In this document: in pieces, positions 35,190-47,230 of the stretch
Layout: each line of letters opens with the position of its first letter
Position numbering within the stretch: position 1 is the first letter of the stretch
Assembly: GCA_004153385.1 (NCBI GenBank)
Contig: SDAL01000001.1
Coordinates: forward strand, 1,426,001 to 1,490,000
Origin: Paracoccaceae bacterium
Lineage (GTDB): Bacteria > Pseudomonadota > Alphaproteobacteria > Rhodobacterales > Rhodobacteraceae
Direction of reading: 5' to 3'
Length of the DNA stretch: 64,000 bases
Program-made: the position numbers and the translations under genes
Notes under the pieces: model-generated
Database searches by the model: none
Seen by the model: only the letters and a program-made list of their open reading frames with translations
Told to the model about the DNA's origin: nothing

Positions 35190-36848
35190 CTAGCTGGGAT
35201 CACGCCAGCGGTTGACCATCGGATAGCGCCTGTCCAGCCAGAACGCCCTGCTGGTCAACTTCGTACCGGGTGCTGACTGGAAGCGTTTCCATTCCGAGAT
35301 ATACAACAGATGCTCGATGCGCTTGACGGTATCGCGCGCATGGCCTGCGGCGGTAATCTCAGCCACGGATTGATCACGCTCCACCAGACGTTCCAAAATA
35401 TCGTCGAGCACCGGATAGGGCGGCAGGCTGTCTTCGTCTTTCTGATCGGGTCGCAGTTCCGCTGATGGCGGCTTGTCGATGATCACAGGCGGAATCACCT
35501 CGCCCGCCGGCCCCTGCATCCACGGGCGGTGGTTGGCATTGCGCCAGCGGCAGGTTTCGAACACCCGCGTTTTATACAGATCCTTGATCGGATTATAGCC
35601 ACCGTTCATATCGCCATAGATCGTACAATAGCCGACCGCCATTTCCGATTTGTTGCCTGTGGTCAGAAGCAGGCCGCCGAATTTGTTGGAAATCGCCATC
35701 AACATAACGCCGCGCAGACGCGACTGGATGTTTTCTTCCGTGACGCCGGGCTGGGTGCCTTCGAATACATGCGACAGGGCTTGTGTCACGCCATCGCGCG
35801 CAGGCTCGATATGCACGGTATCCAGCTTGGTGCCCAACCGCCGCGCCAGATCGGCCGCATCATCAAGCGATCCCTGACTGGTGTATTCAGACGGCAGCAT
35901 CACGCAATGCACGTTCTCGGCGCCCAGCGCATCCGCCGCGATCGTCGCCACGATCGCCGAATCGATGCCGCCGGAAAGACCCAGCACCGCCTTTTTAAAG
36001 CCGGATTTCGTCAGATAGTCATGTGTGGCCATCACCATCGCGCGGTAGTCTTGCTCCCACGCATCAGGCTGGGGATCAAACCGGCCCGTGCGGGCATGCC
36101 AGCCGTCGGGCGTATGGTCGAAATCGATATGATCAATCACCTCGTCAAAGGCGGCAAATTGCGCGGCGGGTGTGCCATGGGGGTTCAGCACGAAACTCGC
36201 CCCGTCAAACACCTGATCGTCCTGCCCGCCCACCGAGTTGAGATAGACAAGCGGCAGACCGGTGTCGATCACGCGGGCCACCATCTTGTTCTGGCGCACC
36301 TCCTGCTTGCCACGGAAATAGGGCGATCCGTTGGGCACCAGCAGGATTTCGGCACCGGTTTCGGCCAGTGTCTCGGCCACATCGGGATGCCATGCATCCT
36401 CGCAAATCGGAATCCCTACACGCACGGGGCCAATCTGCAGCGGCCCCGAAATCGGACCTACGTCATAAATACGATGCTCGTCGAACACGTCTTTGTGGGG
36501 CAGCTCGTGTTTCAGCATACGGGCCACAACCTTGCCGCCCGACAAAATCCAGTAAGCGTTGTAATGGCCGCTTGCGTCTTGATAGGGTGCCCCGATGCCC
36601 AACGCCGGACCATCCGCCACTTCGGTGGCCAGCGCCTCGATGCGCGCCATGCAATCTGCGATGAAGGCGGGCTTCATCACCAGATCCTGTGTCTGGTAGC
36701 CGGTCAGGAACATCTCTGGCAGGGCCACCAGATCGGCGCCCGCCTCGCGACCTTCAAGCCACGCGTCGCGGGCTTTACGGGCATTGTCTTCCAATGCGCC
36801 CACGGTGGGGTTCAACTGTGCAAGCGTCAGACGGAATGTTGCGGCCAT
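35190..36848 (-). CDS. nadE: Glutamine-dependent NAD+ synthetase
   Basis: Last step of NAD synthesis: amidates nicotinic acid adenine dinucleotide with ATP and glutamine. At 552 aa it is the two-domain form. The N-terminal nitrilase-type glutaminase has the nucleophile in ICEDAWHPD, with Glu in ALPEMFLTGY and Lys in LKHELPHKDVFDE. The C-terminal synthetase has the P-loop GLSGGIDSAIVA. Ammonia is channelled between them. Confidence 0.96.
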   Translation of the reverse strand: MAATFRLTLAQLNPTVGALEDNARKARDAWLEGREAGADLVALPEMFLTGYQTQDLVMKPAFIADCMARIEALATEVADGPALGIGAPYQDASGHYNAYWILSGGKVVARMLKHELPHKDVFDEHRIYDVGPISGPLQIGPVRVGIPICEDAWHPDVAETLAETGAEILLVPNGSPYFRGKQEVRQNKMVARVIDTGLPLVYLNSVGGQDDQVFDGASFVLNPHGTPAAQFAAFDEVIDHIDFDHTPDGWHARTGRFDPQPDAWEQDYRAMVMATHDYLTKSGFKKAVLGLSGGIDSAIVATIAADALGAENVHCVMLPSEYTSQGSLDDAADLARRLGTKLDTVHIEPARDGVTQALSHVFEGTQPGVTEENIQSRLRGVMLMAISNKFGGLLLTTGNKSEMAVGYCTIYGDMNGGYNPIKDLYKTRVFETCRWRNANHRPWMQGPAGEVIPPVIIDKPPSAELRPDQKDEDSLPPYPVLDDILERLVERDQSVAEITAAGHARDTVKRIEHLLYISEWKRFQSAPGTKLTSRAFWLDRRYPMVNRWRDPS

Positions 36849-37125
36849 GATGGGTCCTTCTTCTATCGCCCCTCCGATTTAGCAGACTTTGACCGGAACG
36901 AAAGGCATAGGCGCAAGCATTTGCCGCGCGCCTCATACCCTCACACGACCCAACCACAGGCATGGGCCACCTGCCCGACGACCGCGTATCGATTTCGCAA
37001 GATCAGGTCACTTATCCGAAACTTCTGGCCTGCGCCTGCTTGTCACGCCCCCGCCATCCCCTTACCGTGTCCACGCCTGCCAGCCTGCGGGGCAAGCGAG
37101 GCCAACATCCGGGAGAGTTACACGT

Positions 37126-38679
37126 ATGACGGTCAACAGGATTCGCACCATCGCTTTTGCAGTGGCAATCGCCGGGGTCGCCTTGGGGCTTTCGCAAGGC
37201 CAGATCCGCGCGCAGGGCACAAGCGCCGTCGTCACAAAAGAATATGATGACGGCGGTATCTATGTCGGCACATTCCGAAATGGCAAACAGGACGGACAGG
37301 GGAAATATACCCTGCCTTCGGGCTATGAATACGACGGCACATGGGTCGAGGGGCAGATCGAAGGCACTGGGCGGGCGCGCTTTCCCAACGGGTCGCTTTA
37401 TGAGGGGGAATTCCATGCGGGCAAACCCGACGGTCAGGGCAAGATCACCTTTGTCGATGGCGGAACCTACGAGGGGGCGTGGGCGGACGGCAAGATCACC
37501 GGCACAGGCACCGCGCATTACGCCAATGGCACAAGCTATACCGGTATGTTCGAAAATGCCGTGCACAATGGCACCGGTGTTTTGCAAAGCGATAACGGTT
37601 ACCGCTATGAGGGCGACTGGGCCGAGGGCGTAAAACAGGGCCAGGGCAAGATCACCTATCCCGATGGTGCCACTTATGAAGGCCAGATGTCCGGCGGATT
37701 GCGTGAGGGCCAAGGCACGCTGAGCATGGCGGACGGGTTGCGCTATACCGGCCAGTGGCAAAAAGGGCAGATGCATGGTCAGGGCACGCTGACACAACCC
37801 AATGGCGATGTGTATGAAGGCCAGATGGAAAACGGGCGTCGTCAGGGTCAGGGCCGTGTCACCTATCCCAACGGTGATGTCTACGAAGGCCATTTCAAGG
37901 CCGACACCCGCGACGGTCAGGGCGTTTTCCGTGGTAGTGACGGCTATGTGTATGACGGGGAATGGACCGATGGCCGGATCGAGGGCCAAGGCCATGTCAC
38001 CTACCCCGACGGGTCTGTCTACCGCGGCGCATTCGTCAACGACCTCCCCGAGGGCAAAGGCAAGATCACCCGCCCCGACGGATCGAGCTATGACGGCGAC
38101 TGGATTGCGGGACAGATCGAGGGCACAGGTCGCGCTGTGTATGCCAACGGGCTGATCTATGAGGGAACTTTCAAAGATGCCCGCAATGACGGTCAGGGGA
38201 AAATGACCTATCCCGACGGCTATACCTATGAGGGCGCTTGGAAAGCAGGCCAGCGCGACGGCCACGGCATCGCAACCTATGCCGATGGCACCGTATATGA
38301 CGGTGCGTTCAGCAATGGTGAGCGGAATGGCACCGGCACATTGACCATGCCCAACGGCTTTACCTACGAGGGCCAATGGACCGATGGCCAGATCGACGGC
38401 CACGGGGTCGCGACCTATGCCACAGGTGATGTCTATGAGGGGAATTTCGCCCAAGGCAAACGTCAGGGCGAAGGAACGATGCGCTATGCCACAGGCGAGG
38501 TGGCACAAGGCACATGGTCCGACAATACGCTGACCGAAGAAAGCGCGCAGGCCGCCCCCGCCCCCGCATCGGACGCAGACGATGCTCCGGCCCCCGACCT
38601 GCCACAGACCCCGGAGGTGTTGCCCGAGGCCGCCCCACAGGAGGGGGTGAAAGACAGCCGTCCCCCTCAGGGCGAATAA
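37126..38679 (+). CDS. Exported MORN-repeat protein
   Basis: A 517-residue protein with a signal peptide (about residues 1-30, ending near IRAQG). About 20 consecutive MORN repeats follow, with a period of 23 residues of the form YEGxWxxGxxxGxGxxxxxDG. A short Pro/Ala/Glu-rich acidic tail ends it. Uninterrupted MORN arrays form long beta-sheets that bind membranes or proteins. The signal peptide places this one in the periplasm or at the surface. No catalytic domain is fused; its role is unknown. Confidence 0.85.
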   Translation: MTVNRIRTIAFAVAIAGVALGLSQGQIRAQGTSAVVTKEYDDGGIYVGTFRNGKQDGQGKYTLPSGYEYDGTWVEGQIEGTGRARFPNGSLYEGEFHAGKPDGQGKITFVDGGTYEGAWADGKITGTGTAHYANGTSYTGMFENAVHNGTGVLQSDNGYRYEGDWAEGVKQGQGKITYPDGATYEGQMSGGLREGQGTLSMADGLRYTGQWQKGQMHGQGTLTQPNGDVYEGQMENGRRQGQGRVTYPNGDVYEGHFKADTRDGQGVFRGSDGYVYDGEWTDGRIEGQGHVTYPDGSVYRGAFVNDLPEGKGKITRPDGSSYDGDWIAGQIEGTGRAVYANGLIYEGTFKDARNDGQGKMTYPDGYTYEGAWKAGQRDGHGIATYADGTVYDGAFSNGERNGTGTLTMPNGFTYEGQWTDGQIDGHGVATYATGDVYEGNFAQGKRQGEGTMRYATGEVAQGTWSDNTLTEESAQAAPAPASDADDAPAPDLPQTPEVLPEAAPQEGVKDSRPPQGE

Positions 38680-39646
38680 CCGCCCTGCTGCCTGCTTTGT
38701 GAAAACGTCACGGCGCTTGTGCAGACGCCCGTCGTATCGCAGGGGGCAAATGGTGACGCCGCACGCACATCGGATCAGGCACACGAGCGACACTGATCCG
38801 GCGCGGCGTTCGAGGGCAACGCATCGCCAGACCCGCCCTCTTTGCCCCGACATCTGCCTTGATCTTCATCCTCCCCTGCAAGGCCATACGGCTTTGTCAT
38901 TTGCAGAGTGTTTGATCAGGACATTTGCAAAAAGACCGCCCCATGGCGCGCCGATGCAGATCACGCTTCTCAAGCGGGCGCGGTCCAGACGGGGCCCGCA
39001 TCAGATCCGCAGGACAGCGGGATGCATATAGGTTCGCTCGTGCACCGCTGGCATCACCCTGCACGCCTTCTGGCCGCGGCAAACAGCCATCAAACCCGAC
39101 ACAAAGCGCCGCGCCAAATAGGCACGGTGCCAGATAGGCACCGCGCGGTCCCGCATCCTGTCCCTGATAGAACTCGGGGCCAGGCTCTGCGACCCTCCCC
39201 ACCTTAAAGCGCGCCGGTGGCTGCCATCTACCTTTTGCCGTGCACCCGTATCTGCACAAGCGGGCACGCGCCGTCCTGAACCTGTGCGGATCCTCTTGCG
39301 CGCGAGGCATGGCGCCGTGCGTGAACCATGCGGCCCGCCTTAGGCAATGGCGATATCGAAAGGGGTCACGCCACCGGATCATCGCGAAATATTTCAAGTG
39401 CGACCGGGGAGCGACACAGGTCGGGGATGAAAGACTGCCCCCCCCTTGGCCGGACCGGGGGATACACCTCCCTTGCAAAGGGCTTGCCTTGCAAACGGCT
39501 TGAGCGATCAGCGCCACGCATGCCGCCACCCCACGACCGCCACGTTCGCAAGGCCCGTCCAAGCAGAAAATTCAAGGATCAAGACCGCGAGGCGCCCCCC
39601 GACATGTCACAGCCGGATCGAAGCGCGCGCCCTTACGCCGGACCGA
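38680..39646. other. Longest gap without a recognised gene
   Basis: About 970 nt between the MORN gene and an SDR gene. Open frames on both strands have random-looking Arg/Cys/Pro-rich translations and no ribosome sites. I see no tRNA or clear structured RNA. It may be decayed coding sequence or hold an RNA I cannot recognise. Confidence 0.4.
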
Positions 39647-40351
39647 TCAGTCTTTATAGATCATCTTTCTGCCCATCCCCCCGTCAACCTGCAAAACCTG
39701 GCCCGTCACGAACCCCGCGCCCGCAAGATAAAGCACCGCCTCGACGATATCATCCACCTGCCCCACGCGTCCCGCAGGGTGCTGGGCATGGTCGTCTGCC
39801 TCAAGGGAGGCATCATTGCTATTGATCCAGCCAGGCGCCACGGCATTGACCCGCACATCCGGCCCCATCCCGACGGCCAGCGCATGGCTGAGCGCGACGA
39901 CACCGCCCTTGGCTGCGGCATAGCCGTAGGTATCCGGCTCCGACTGGAAGGCGCGGCTTGACGCGATATTGACCACCGCCCCACGCGCCACGCGCAAGGC
40001 AGGAGCAGTTTCGCGCACCATCAGGAACGTGCCTGTCAGATGCGGCGCGATCCAGTGCTGCCAGTCTGCCATGCTCATATCATCGATCCGGCCCGAAAAC
40101 GGATCGGCAGGGCCGCCATTATTGACCAGCAGATCCAGACGCGCAAAGCCGGTCGCGGCCACAGCCTGCCGGATCTCACTTTCTTGCGACAGATCGCACA
40201 CGATATCCTGGCGCGCCGGATGGGCAGGCCACGCCCGAAGCGCGGCGCCATCCATATCCAGCGCCGCCACCTGCCAGCCGTCATCCACCAGCCGCGCCGT
40301 GATCGCACGTCCGATCCCGCGGGCCGCCCCCGTTACAATCGCCTGTTTCAC
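39647..40351 (-). CDS. SDR-family oxidoreductase
   Basis: A 234-residue short-chain dehydrogenase/reductase. The cofactor motif TGAARGIGRA lies at about residues 7-16, NNGGPADPF replaces the usual NNAG, and catalytic Ser and YxxxK are in NIASSRAFQSEPDTYGYAAAKG. The GTG start has AAAGGAGG 5 nt upstream. It forms a same-strand pair with a second SDR gene 49 nt upstream. The substrate is unknown. Confidence 0.88.
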   Translation of the reverse strand: MKQAIVTGAARGIGRAITARLVDDGWQVAALDMDGAALRAWPAHPARQDIVCDLSQESEIRQAVAATGFARLDLLVNNGGPADPFSGRIDDMSMADWQHWIAPHLTGTFLMVRETAPALRVARGAVVNIASSRAFQSEPDTYGYAAAKGGVVALSHALAVGMGPDVRVNAVAPGWINSNDASLEADDHAQHPAGRVGQVDDIVEAVLYLAGAGFVTGQVLQVDGGMGRKMIYKD

Positions 40352-40400
40352 ACATGCCTCCTTTGATCCGCCCATCCTTTATCTTGCCCCCCTCACGGCA

Positions 40401-41045
40401 TCACCACACAACGGCCGCGCCCGAGTAATCCCAAAACCCGCCCGATTGCTCCGGCACCAGCGCATCCAGAACCCCCAAAAGCTTTTGCGCAGACTGGCGC
40501 GGGGAAAGTTTTTCGCGCGCATAGCCTTGGGTAAACGCCGTATCCACCGTGCCCGGATGCAGCGCGGCCACCACCAGATGGGGATATTTGCGCCCCAGTT
40601 CGATCGCCGCCCCGTGCACCAGCTGGTTCAGCGCCGCCTTGGCCGCACGATAGGAATACCATCCCCCCAGCCGATTGTCCCCGATCGACCCCACCCGCGC
40701 AGACAACACCCCGAGGCTTGCGCGCCGGTCGCGCGGCAAGAAGTCGGCGAAATGTTTGATGGCAAGCACCGGCCCCATGGCATTGACCGCGAACTGCGAT
40801 TGCAGCTCCTGCGCGCTGAGTGTGCTCAAGCTTTTTTCCGGCGCGCCAAGGCTGCCTGTGGCGATGATGATCTGCTCGAACTCCCCGCGCAGGCGGCTCG
40901 CCTGTTCGGCAATGCTCGCCTCGTCGGTCAGATCCAGACCATCGCCGCGCCGCGACAGCCCCACGACCTCCCACTCCTGCGCCCGAAGATGCTCTGCCAT
41001 GGCCGCGCCGATCCCGCCGCTTTCGCCAATGATCAATGCCCGCAT
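40401..41045 (-). CDS. SDR-family oxidoreductase, CsgA-like
   Basis: A 214-residue short-chain dehydrogenase/reductase. The cofactor motif is IIGESGGIGAAMAEHL at residues 5-20, and the catalytic Tyr and Lys lie in GGWYSYRAAKAALNQLVHG. It resembles the small CsgA/C-factor subgroup. It is probably co-transcribed with the downstream SDR gene and divergent from leuA. Function is unknown. Confidence 0.87.
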   Translation of the reverse strand: MRALIIGESGGIGAAMAEHLRAQEWEVVGLSRRGDGLDLTDEASIAEQASRLRGEFEQIIIATGSLGAPEKSLSTLSAQELQSQFAVNAMGPVLAIKHFADFLPRDRRASLGVLSARVGSIGDNRLGGWYSYRAAKAALNQLVHGAAIELGRKYPHLVVAALHPGTVDTAFTQGYAREKLSPRQSAQKLLGVLDALVPEQSGGFWDYSGAAVVW

Positions 41046-41203
41046 ATCTATGCCCCAACTTCTGCCGTTTGTCCTTAGGTGCAGCGCAAAGGCGCCATAT
41101 CAACCCGGCCGGAAAATCCTGCCCGATACAAGCGTCCCTGCGTCCTTTTCAAAAAAAGGACCGATGCGGTTGTTTTCGGGCTTTTCATTCGCGACATGAC
41201 CCC

Positions 41204-41209
41204 TATAGT
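41204..41209 (+). promoter_or_regulatory. -10 element of the leuA leader transcript
   Basis: TATAGT lies exactly 7 nt before the ATG of the leuA leader peptide. A -35 match is weak (TTTTCA 16 nt upstream). If used, transcription would start at or next to the ATG, giving a leaderless leader ORF. Confidence 0.45.
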
Positions 41210-41216
41210 CCAAATC

Positions 41217-41309
41217 ATGTCACGAAGCATCGCATATAATCCCACCCATCAGGCCGCCCCCGTGCGTGGCCTGTCGCTTCGTGGTCTCCTACTTCTTACG
41301 CGCCTCTGA
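41217..41309 (+). CDS. leuA leader peptide with leucine codon run
   Basis: A 30-codon ORF whose C-terminal part reads Gly-Leu-Ser-Leu-Arg-Gly-Leu-Leu-Leu-Leu-Thr-Arg-Leu. Seven of the last 13 codons are Leu, including the rare CTA, with CTC CTA CTT CTT consecutive at 41286-41297. It lies 132 nt upstream of leuA and is followed by competing hairpins, the layout of a leucine attenuation leader. No Shine-Dalgarno precedes the ATG. Confidence 0.78.
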   Translation: MSRSIAYNPTHQAAPVRGLSLRGLLLLTRL

Positions 41310-41402
41310 GCGTGCCTTCGGGCGCGACCGCTCGGAGGTAGACAGCGCCCGGATCCCTTGAGGGATCACCCCTGTTGCCCCAAGCGTTTGCTGGCCAACA
41401 GG
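41303..41402 (+). promoter_or_regulatory. Competing hairpins in the leuA leader
   Basis: Four possible stems lie between leader and gene. A: 41303-41312 with 41329-41338, 10 bp. B: CGGGCGC (41319-41325) with GCGCCCG (41345-41351). C: GATCCC/GGGATC (41352-41367). D: CCTGTTG/CAACAGG (41371-41402). A and B cannot both form. No stem is followed by a T-tract, so control could act by Rho or on translation rather than by intrinsic termination. Confidence 0.55.
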
Positions 41403-41441
41403 TGCGAACCGCGATAAGAGCCTGCCCCAGAGGAGACTGAC

Positions 41442-43013
41442 ATGGCTGACAAAACGACCGACACTTCCCGCGTATTGATTTTTGACACCACCTTGCGTGA
41501 TGGTGAGCAATCGCCAGGCGCGACCATGAGCCACGAAGAAAAGCTCGAGATTGCTGCGATGCTTGACGAGATGGGCGTGGACGTGATCGAGGCTGGTTTC
41601 CCGATTGCCTCCGAAGGTGATTTCGCCGCCGTCTCGGACATTGCCAAAAACTCCAAGAACTCGATCATCTGTGGTCTGAGCCGTGCCAATATCAAGGATA
41701 TTGATCGCTGCTGGGAGGCCGTAAAACACGCCGCCAAACCGCGCATCCATACCTTTATCGGCACCTCGCCCAGCCACCGCGCGATTACAAATCTCGACAA
41801 AGACGAGATGGTCGAGCGGATCTACCAGACCGTAACCCATGCCCGTAACCTGTGCGAGGATGTGCAGTGGTCGGCTATGGATGCGATCCGCACCGAGCGT
41901 GATTATCTGTGCCGCGTTGTTGAAACCGCAATCAAGGCCGGTGCGACCACAATCAACATCCCCGACACGGTGGGCTATACGACCCCCAATGAATCTGCCG
42001 AGATCATCCGCGAACTTCTGGAGAAAGTGCCGGGCGCCGATCAGGTGATTTTCGCGACCCACTGCCACAACGACCTTGGCATGGCGACGGCCAATTCCCT
42101 CGCCGCGGTCGAGGCCGGTGCCCGTCAGGTCGAATGCACGATCAACGGTTTGGGCGAGCGTGCGGGCAATACCGCACTTGAGGAAGTCGTCATGGCCTTG
42201 CGCGTGCGTCAGGATCTGATGCCGTTCAATACCCGTATCGACACAACGAAAATCATGAACCTGTCGCGCAAGGTGGCACAGGTGTCCGGTTTCGCAGTCC
42301 AGTTCAACAAGGCGATCGTCGGCAAAAACGCGTTTTTGCATGAATCCGGCATCCATCAGGACGGGGTTTTGAAAAACGTCGAAACCTTTGAAATCATGAA
42401 GCCGTCGGATATCGGGATCACCGAGACCAATATTGCGATGGGCAAACACTCCGGACGTGCGGCATTGCGCTCCAAGCTCAAGGAACTGGGCTACGAATTG
42501 GCCGACAACCAGTTGCAAGACGTGTTCGTGCGCTTCAAAGCCTTGGCTGATCGCAAAAAAGAGGTCTATGACGAAGATATCATGGCCTTGATGAGCGATA
42601 GCGTTGTCAACACCGGCGAGGATGTCTTGCAGGTGAAAAAGCTGCGTGTGGTGTGCGGGTCTGACGGTCAGGAAGCCGCCCTTACCATGAGCGTGAAAGG
42701 CGAGGAAAAATCGGCCACCTGCGAAGGCGACGGTCCGGTGGATGCCTGCTTCAATGCGGTCAAGGAAATCTTCCCCCACGCGGCGCGCCTCAAGCTCTAT
42801 CAGGTTCAGGCCGTCACCGACGGCACCGATGCACAGGCCACAGTGGTCGTGCGGCTGGAAGAGGACGGCCGGATCGTCTCGGGGTCTGCTGCCGATACCG
42901 ACACCATTCTGGCCAGCGTAAAGGCCTATGTCGGCGCGTTGAACCGCTTGATCGTGCGCCGCACCAAAACGGCCCCGGATTCAGATATGAAAACGGTAAG
43001 TTTCAAGCAATAA
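41442..43013 (+). CDS. leuA: 2-isopropylmalate synthase
   Basis: First committed step of leucine synthesis: condenses 2-ketoisovalerate and acetyl-CoA. At 523 aa it is the full form, with the TIM-barrel catalytic domain (FDTTLRDGEQSPGA at about residues 10-23, metal site THCHNDLGMATANS) and the C-terminal leucine-binding regulatory domain (about 385-505). AGAGGAG precedes the ATG. Transcription probably passes through the leader peptide region upstream. Confidence 0.96.
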   Translation: MADKTTDTSRVLIFDTTLRDGEQSPGATMSHEEKLEIAAMLDEMGVDVIEAGFPIASEGDFAAVSDIAKNSKNSIICGLSRANIKDIDRCWEAVKHAAKPRIHTFIGTSPSHRAITNLDKDEMVERIYQTVTHARNLCEDVQWSAMDAIRTERDYLCRVVETAIKAGATTINIPDTVGYTTPNESAEIIRELLEKVPGADQVIFATHCHNDLGMATANSLAAVEAGARQVECTINGLGERAGNTALEEVVMALRVRQDLMPFNTRIDTTKIMNLSRKVAQVSGFAVQFNKAIVGKNAFLHESGIHQDGVLKNVETFEIMKPSDIGITETNIAMGKHSGRAALRSKLKELGYELADNQLQDVFVRFKALADRKKEVYDEDIMALMSDSVVNTGEDVLQVKKLRVVCGSDGQEAALTMSVKGEEKSATCEGDGPVDACFNAVKEIFPHAARLKLYQVQAVTDGTDAQATVVVRLEEDGRIVSGSAADTDTILASVKAYVGALNRLIVRRTKTAPDSDMKTVSFKQ

Positions 43014-43046
43014 CAGCCCGATTACCGGATAACGGGTTGAAACAGC

Positions 43047-43078
43047 GCGGCGCGGAGATGTCTCTCCGCGCCGCTTTT
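43047..43078 (+). terminator. Terminator of leuA
   Basis: A perfect 12-bp stem, GCGGCGCGGAGA / TCTCCGCGCCGC, around a TGTC loop, followed by TTTT. It lies about 35 nt after the leuA stop. Confidence 0.9.
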
Positions 43079-43120
43079 CATTGTCAGGACCAATACCTTA
43101 CAACGCGTCCTGCTGGCAGG

Positions 43121-45551
<2,431 letters not shown>

Positions 45552-45737
45552 TGCGCTGGCGGATGCGCCCTGCCCGCAAGGCGCATCCCCGAAAACGGCC
45601 TGTCCACGGATGCGGGCGCCCGACCGATAAAGATGCGGGCGCGCCAGATTGCGGCCTTTAGGCCCCAACTCGAACAGCTGGCACATCCCTTGCCACCGCG
45701 CCCCAAAAACCACCCATACTCCCTGCAGGAGGCGGAT

Positions 45738-46670
45738 TTGGCGCATCGCCGCGACGACGAAGACTATATTGGCCCGTTACGCCGGATCGTCATTGCCATT
45801 GTGGCGCTGGCACTGGTGGCGACTGTTATCCTATGGCGGATCGACAGCCCACGGGTGGAACGGATGCGCCATGCGTTCATCGACCGGTATGTGCCCAGCT
45901 TCAACTGGGCCATGGCGCCTGTCAGCAAGGTGCTGACAATGGCGGAAGGATTTCAGTCCTACGCCCGCATCTACGAGCAAAATCAGGAACTGCGCCGCGA
46001 ATTGCAGCAGATGAAAGCGTGGAAAGAGGCGGCCGTTCAACTGGAGCAGGAAAACGCCAAACTGCTTGCGCAAAATCAGGTGCGCCTCGATCCCAAGCTG
46101 ACCTCTGTATCAGGGGTGGTGATGGCGGATTCAGGATCGCCCTTCCGCCAGTCGGTGCTGCTGAATGTGGGCTCTCGCGACGGGATCGTGGACGGCTGGG
46201 CCACCATGGACGGGCTGGGGGTGGTCGGGCGTATCTCGGGTGTGGGCAAGACCACAGCCAGGGTCGTCCTGCTGACCGATAATTCATCGCGTATTCCGGT
46301 CACACTCCAGCCCTCGGGGCAACGCGCCATTCTGACGGGCGACAACTCCCCCCTGCCGCCCCTCAATTTCGTCGAACATCCCGAGCGGATCAAACCCGGT
46401 GATCAGGTGGTCAGCTCCGGTGATGGCGGTGTATTCCCGTCCGGCCTGCTGGTGGGTCAGGTTGTCGAGAAAAACGGCCGCCTGCGGGTGCGGCTGGCCG
46501 CCGATTACGAACGGCTGGAGTTCTTGCGCGTATTACGCTCCCATCCCGCAGAGCAATTGTCGGGCGTGGGCAAACTGATCCCGCCGGCCGCAAATACAGC
46601 CCCCCCACCAGAGCCGGAGCGCACGACCGCCCAATCGCCCCCAGCCCCGACAGGCGAGATCAATGATTGA
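45738..46670 (+). CDS. mreC: Rod-shape-determining protein MreC
   Basis: Bitopic scaffold linking MreB filaments to the periplasmic wall synthases, 310 aa. It has a short cytosolic N-terminus, one membrane helix (about residues 15-34), a coiled coil (about 75-107, with EQNQELRRELQQMKAWKEAA) and the beta-barrel MreC domain with DSGSPFRQSVLLNVGSRDGI. The TTG at 45738 is chosen because AGGAGG lies 5 nt upstream. An in-frame ATG at 45633 would add 35 unrelated residues. A Pro-rich C-tail follows. Confidence 0.92.
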   Translation: MAHRRDDEDYIGPLRRIVIAIVALALVATVILWRIDSPRVERMRHAFIDRYVPSFNWAMAPVSKVLTMAEGFQSYARIYEQNQELRRELQQMKAWKEAAVQLEQENAKLLAQNQVRLDPKLTSVSGVVMADSGSPFRQSVLLNVGSRDGIVDGWATMDGLGVVGRISGVGKTTARVVLLTDNSSRIPVTLQPSGQRAILTGDNSPLPPLNFVEHPERIKPGDQVVSSGDGGVFPSGLLVGQVVEKNGRLRVRLAADYERLEFLRVLRSHPAEQLSGVGKLIPPAANTAPPPEPERTTAQSPPAPTGEIND

Positions 46671-47202
46671 TCCGCTCACCTCGCGCAACTGGAGCCACAG
46701 GATCTTGTTCGTGGTTCTGATATCCTCGATCATCTTCCTGCGCCTGTTGCCGATTTCGCCCACCTACCATGGCATCCCCGGCCCCGATATCGCCTTGGCG
46801 CTGACCTTGGCATGGGTACAGCGGCGGCCCAGCTATGTGCCCGCCCTCCTGATCGTCATCGTGTTTTTTGTGCAGGATTTGGTATATTGGCGGGTGCCGG
46901 GGCTGATGACGCTGGCGGTGTTGCTGGCAACAGAGTGGTTGCGCCGGCGAGAGCACCGGATGCGGGAGATGTCATTTGCCATGGAATTGGTGATGGTGGC
47001 CGCCGTTCTGGTGGGTATTTTGCTGTTCCAGCGCATGGCTATGGCGGTGATGATGCTTGAACAGCCGGAACTGGGCCGGGAGTTGTTGCAATCGCTCACA
47101 ACCTTGGCGGCCTACCCGTTCGTGCTTGCCGCATCGCGGTTGGCGTTCGGATTGCGGCGGGCCACCCCCGGCGAAGTGGATGATCTGGGCCATCCGATCT
47201 GA
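46663..47202 (+). CDS. mreD: Rod-shape-determining protein MreD
   Basis: A 179-residue inner membrane protein with five or six hydrophobic segments; part of the MreBCD elongasome. Conserved features are the N-terminal RNWSHRILFVVLISSIIFLRLLP and PGPDIALALTLAWVQRRP. It overlaps the mreC end by 8 nt, so translation is coupled. Confidence 0.92.
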   Translation: MIDPLTSRNWSHRILFVVLISSIIFLRLLPISPTYHGIPGPDIALALTLAWVQRRPSYVPALLIVIVFFVQDLVYWRVPGLMTLAVLLATEWLRRREHRMREMSFAMELVMVAAVLVGILLFQRMAMAVMMLEQPELGRELLQSLTTLAAYPFVLAASRLAFGLRRATPGEVDDLGHPI

Positions 47203-47230
47203 TGGCACCAAATTTAACAGGACAGGCGGA

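Noticed and set aside
35529-37247. 572-codon open frame on the + strand
   Set aside because: It is antisense to nadE and crosses into the MORN gene start. It has no recognisable domain or ribosome site.
37012-38853. 613-codon open frame on the minus strand
   Set aside because: It is antisense to the MORN array. Its periodic translation is a by-product of the repeats on the other strand.
38897-39562. 221-codon minus-strand frame in the long gap
   Set aside because: It has no ribosome site, unusual Cys/Arg content and no recognisable motif. GC-rich DNA keeps such frames open by chance.
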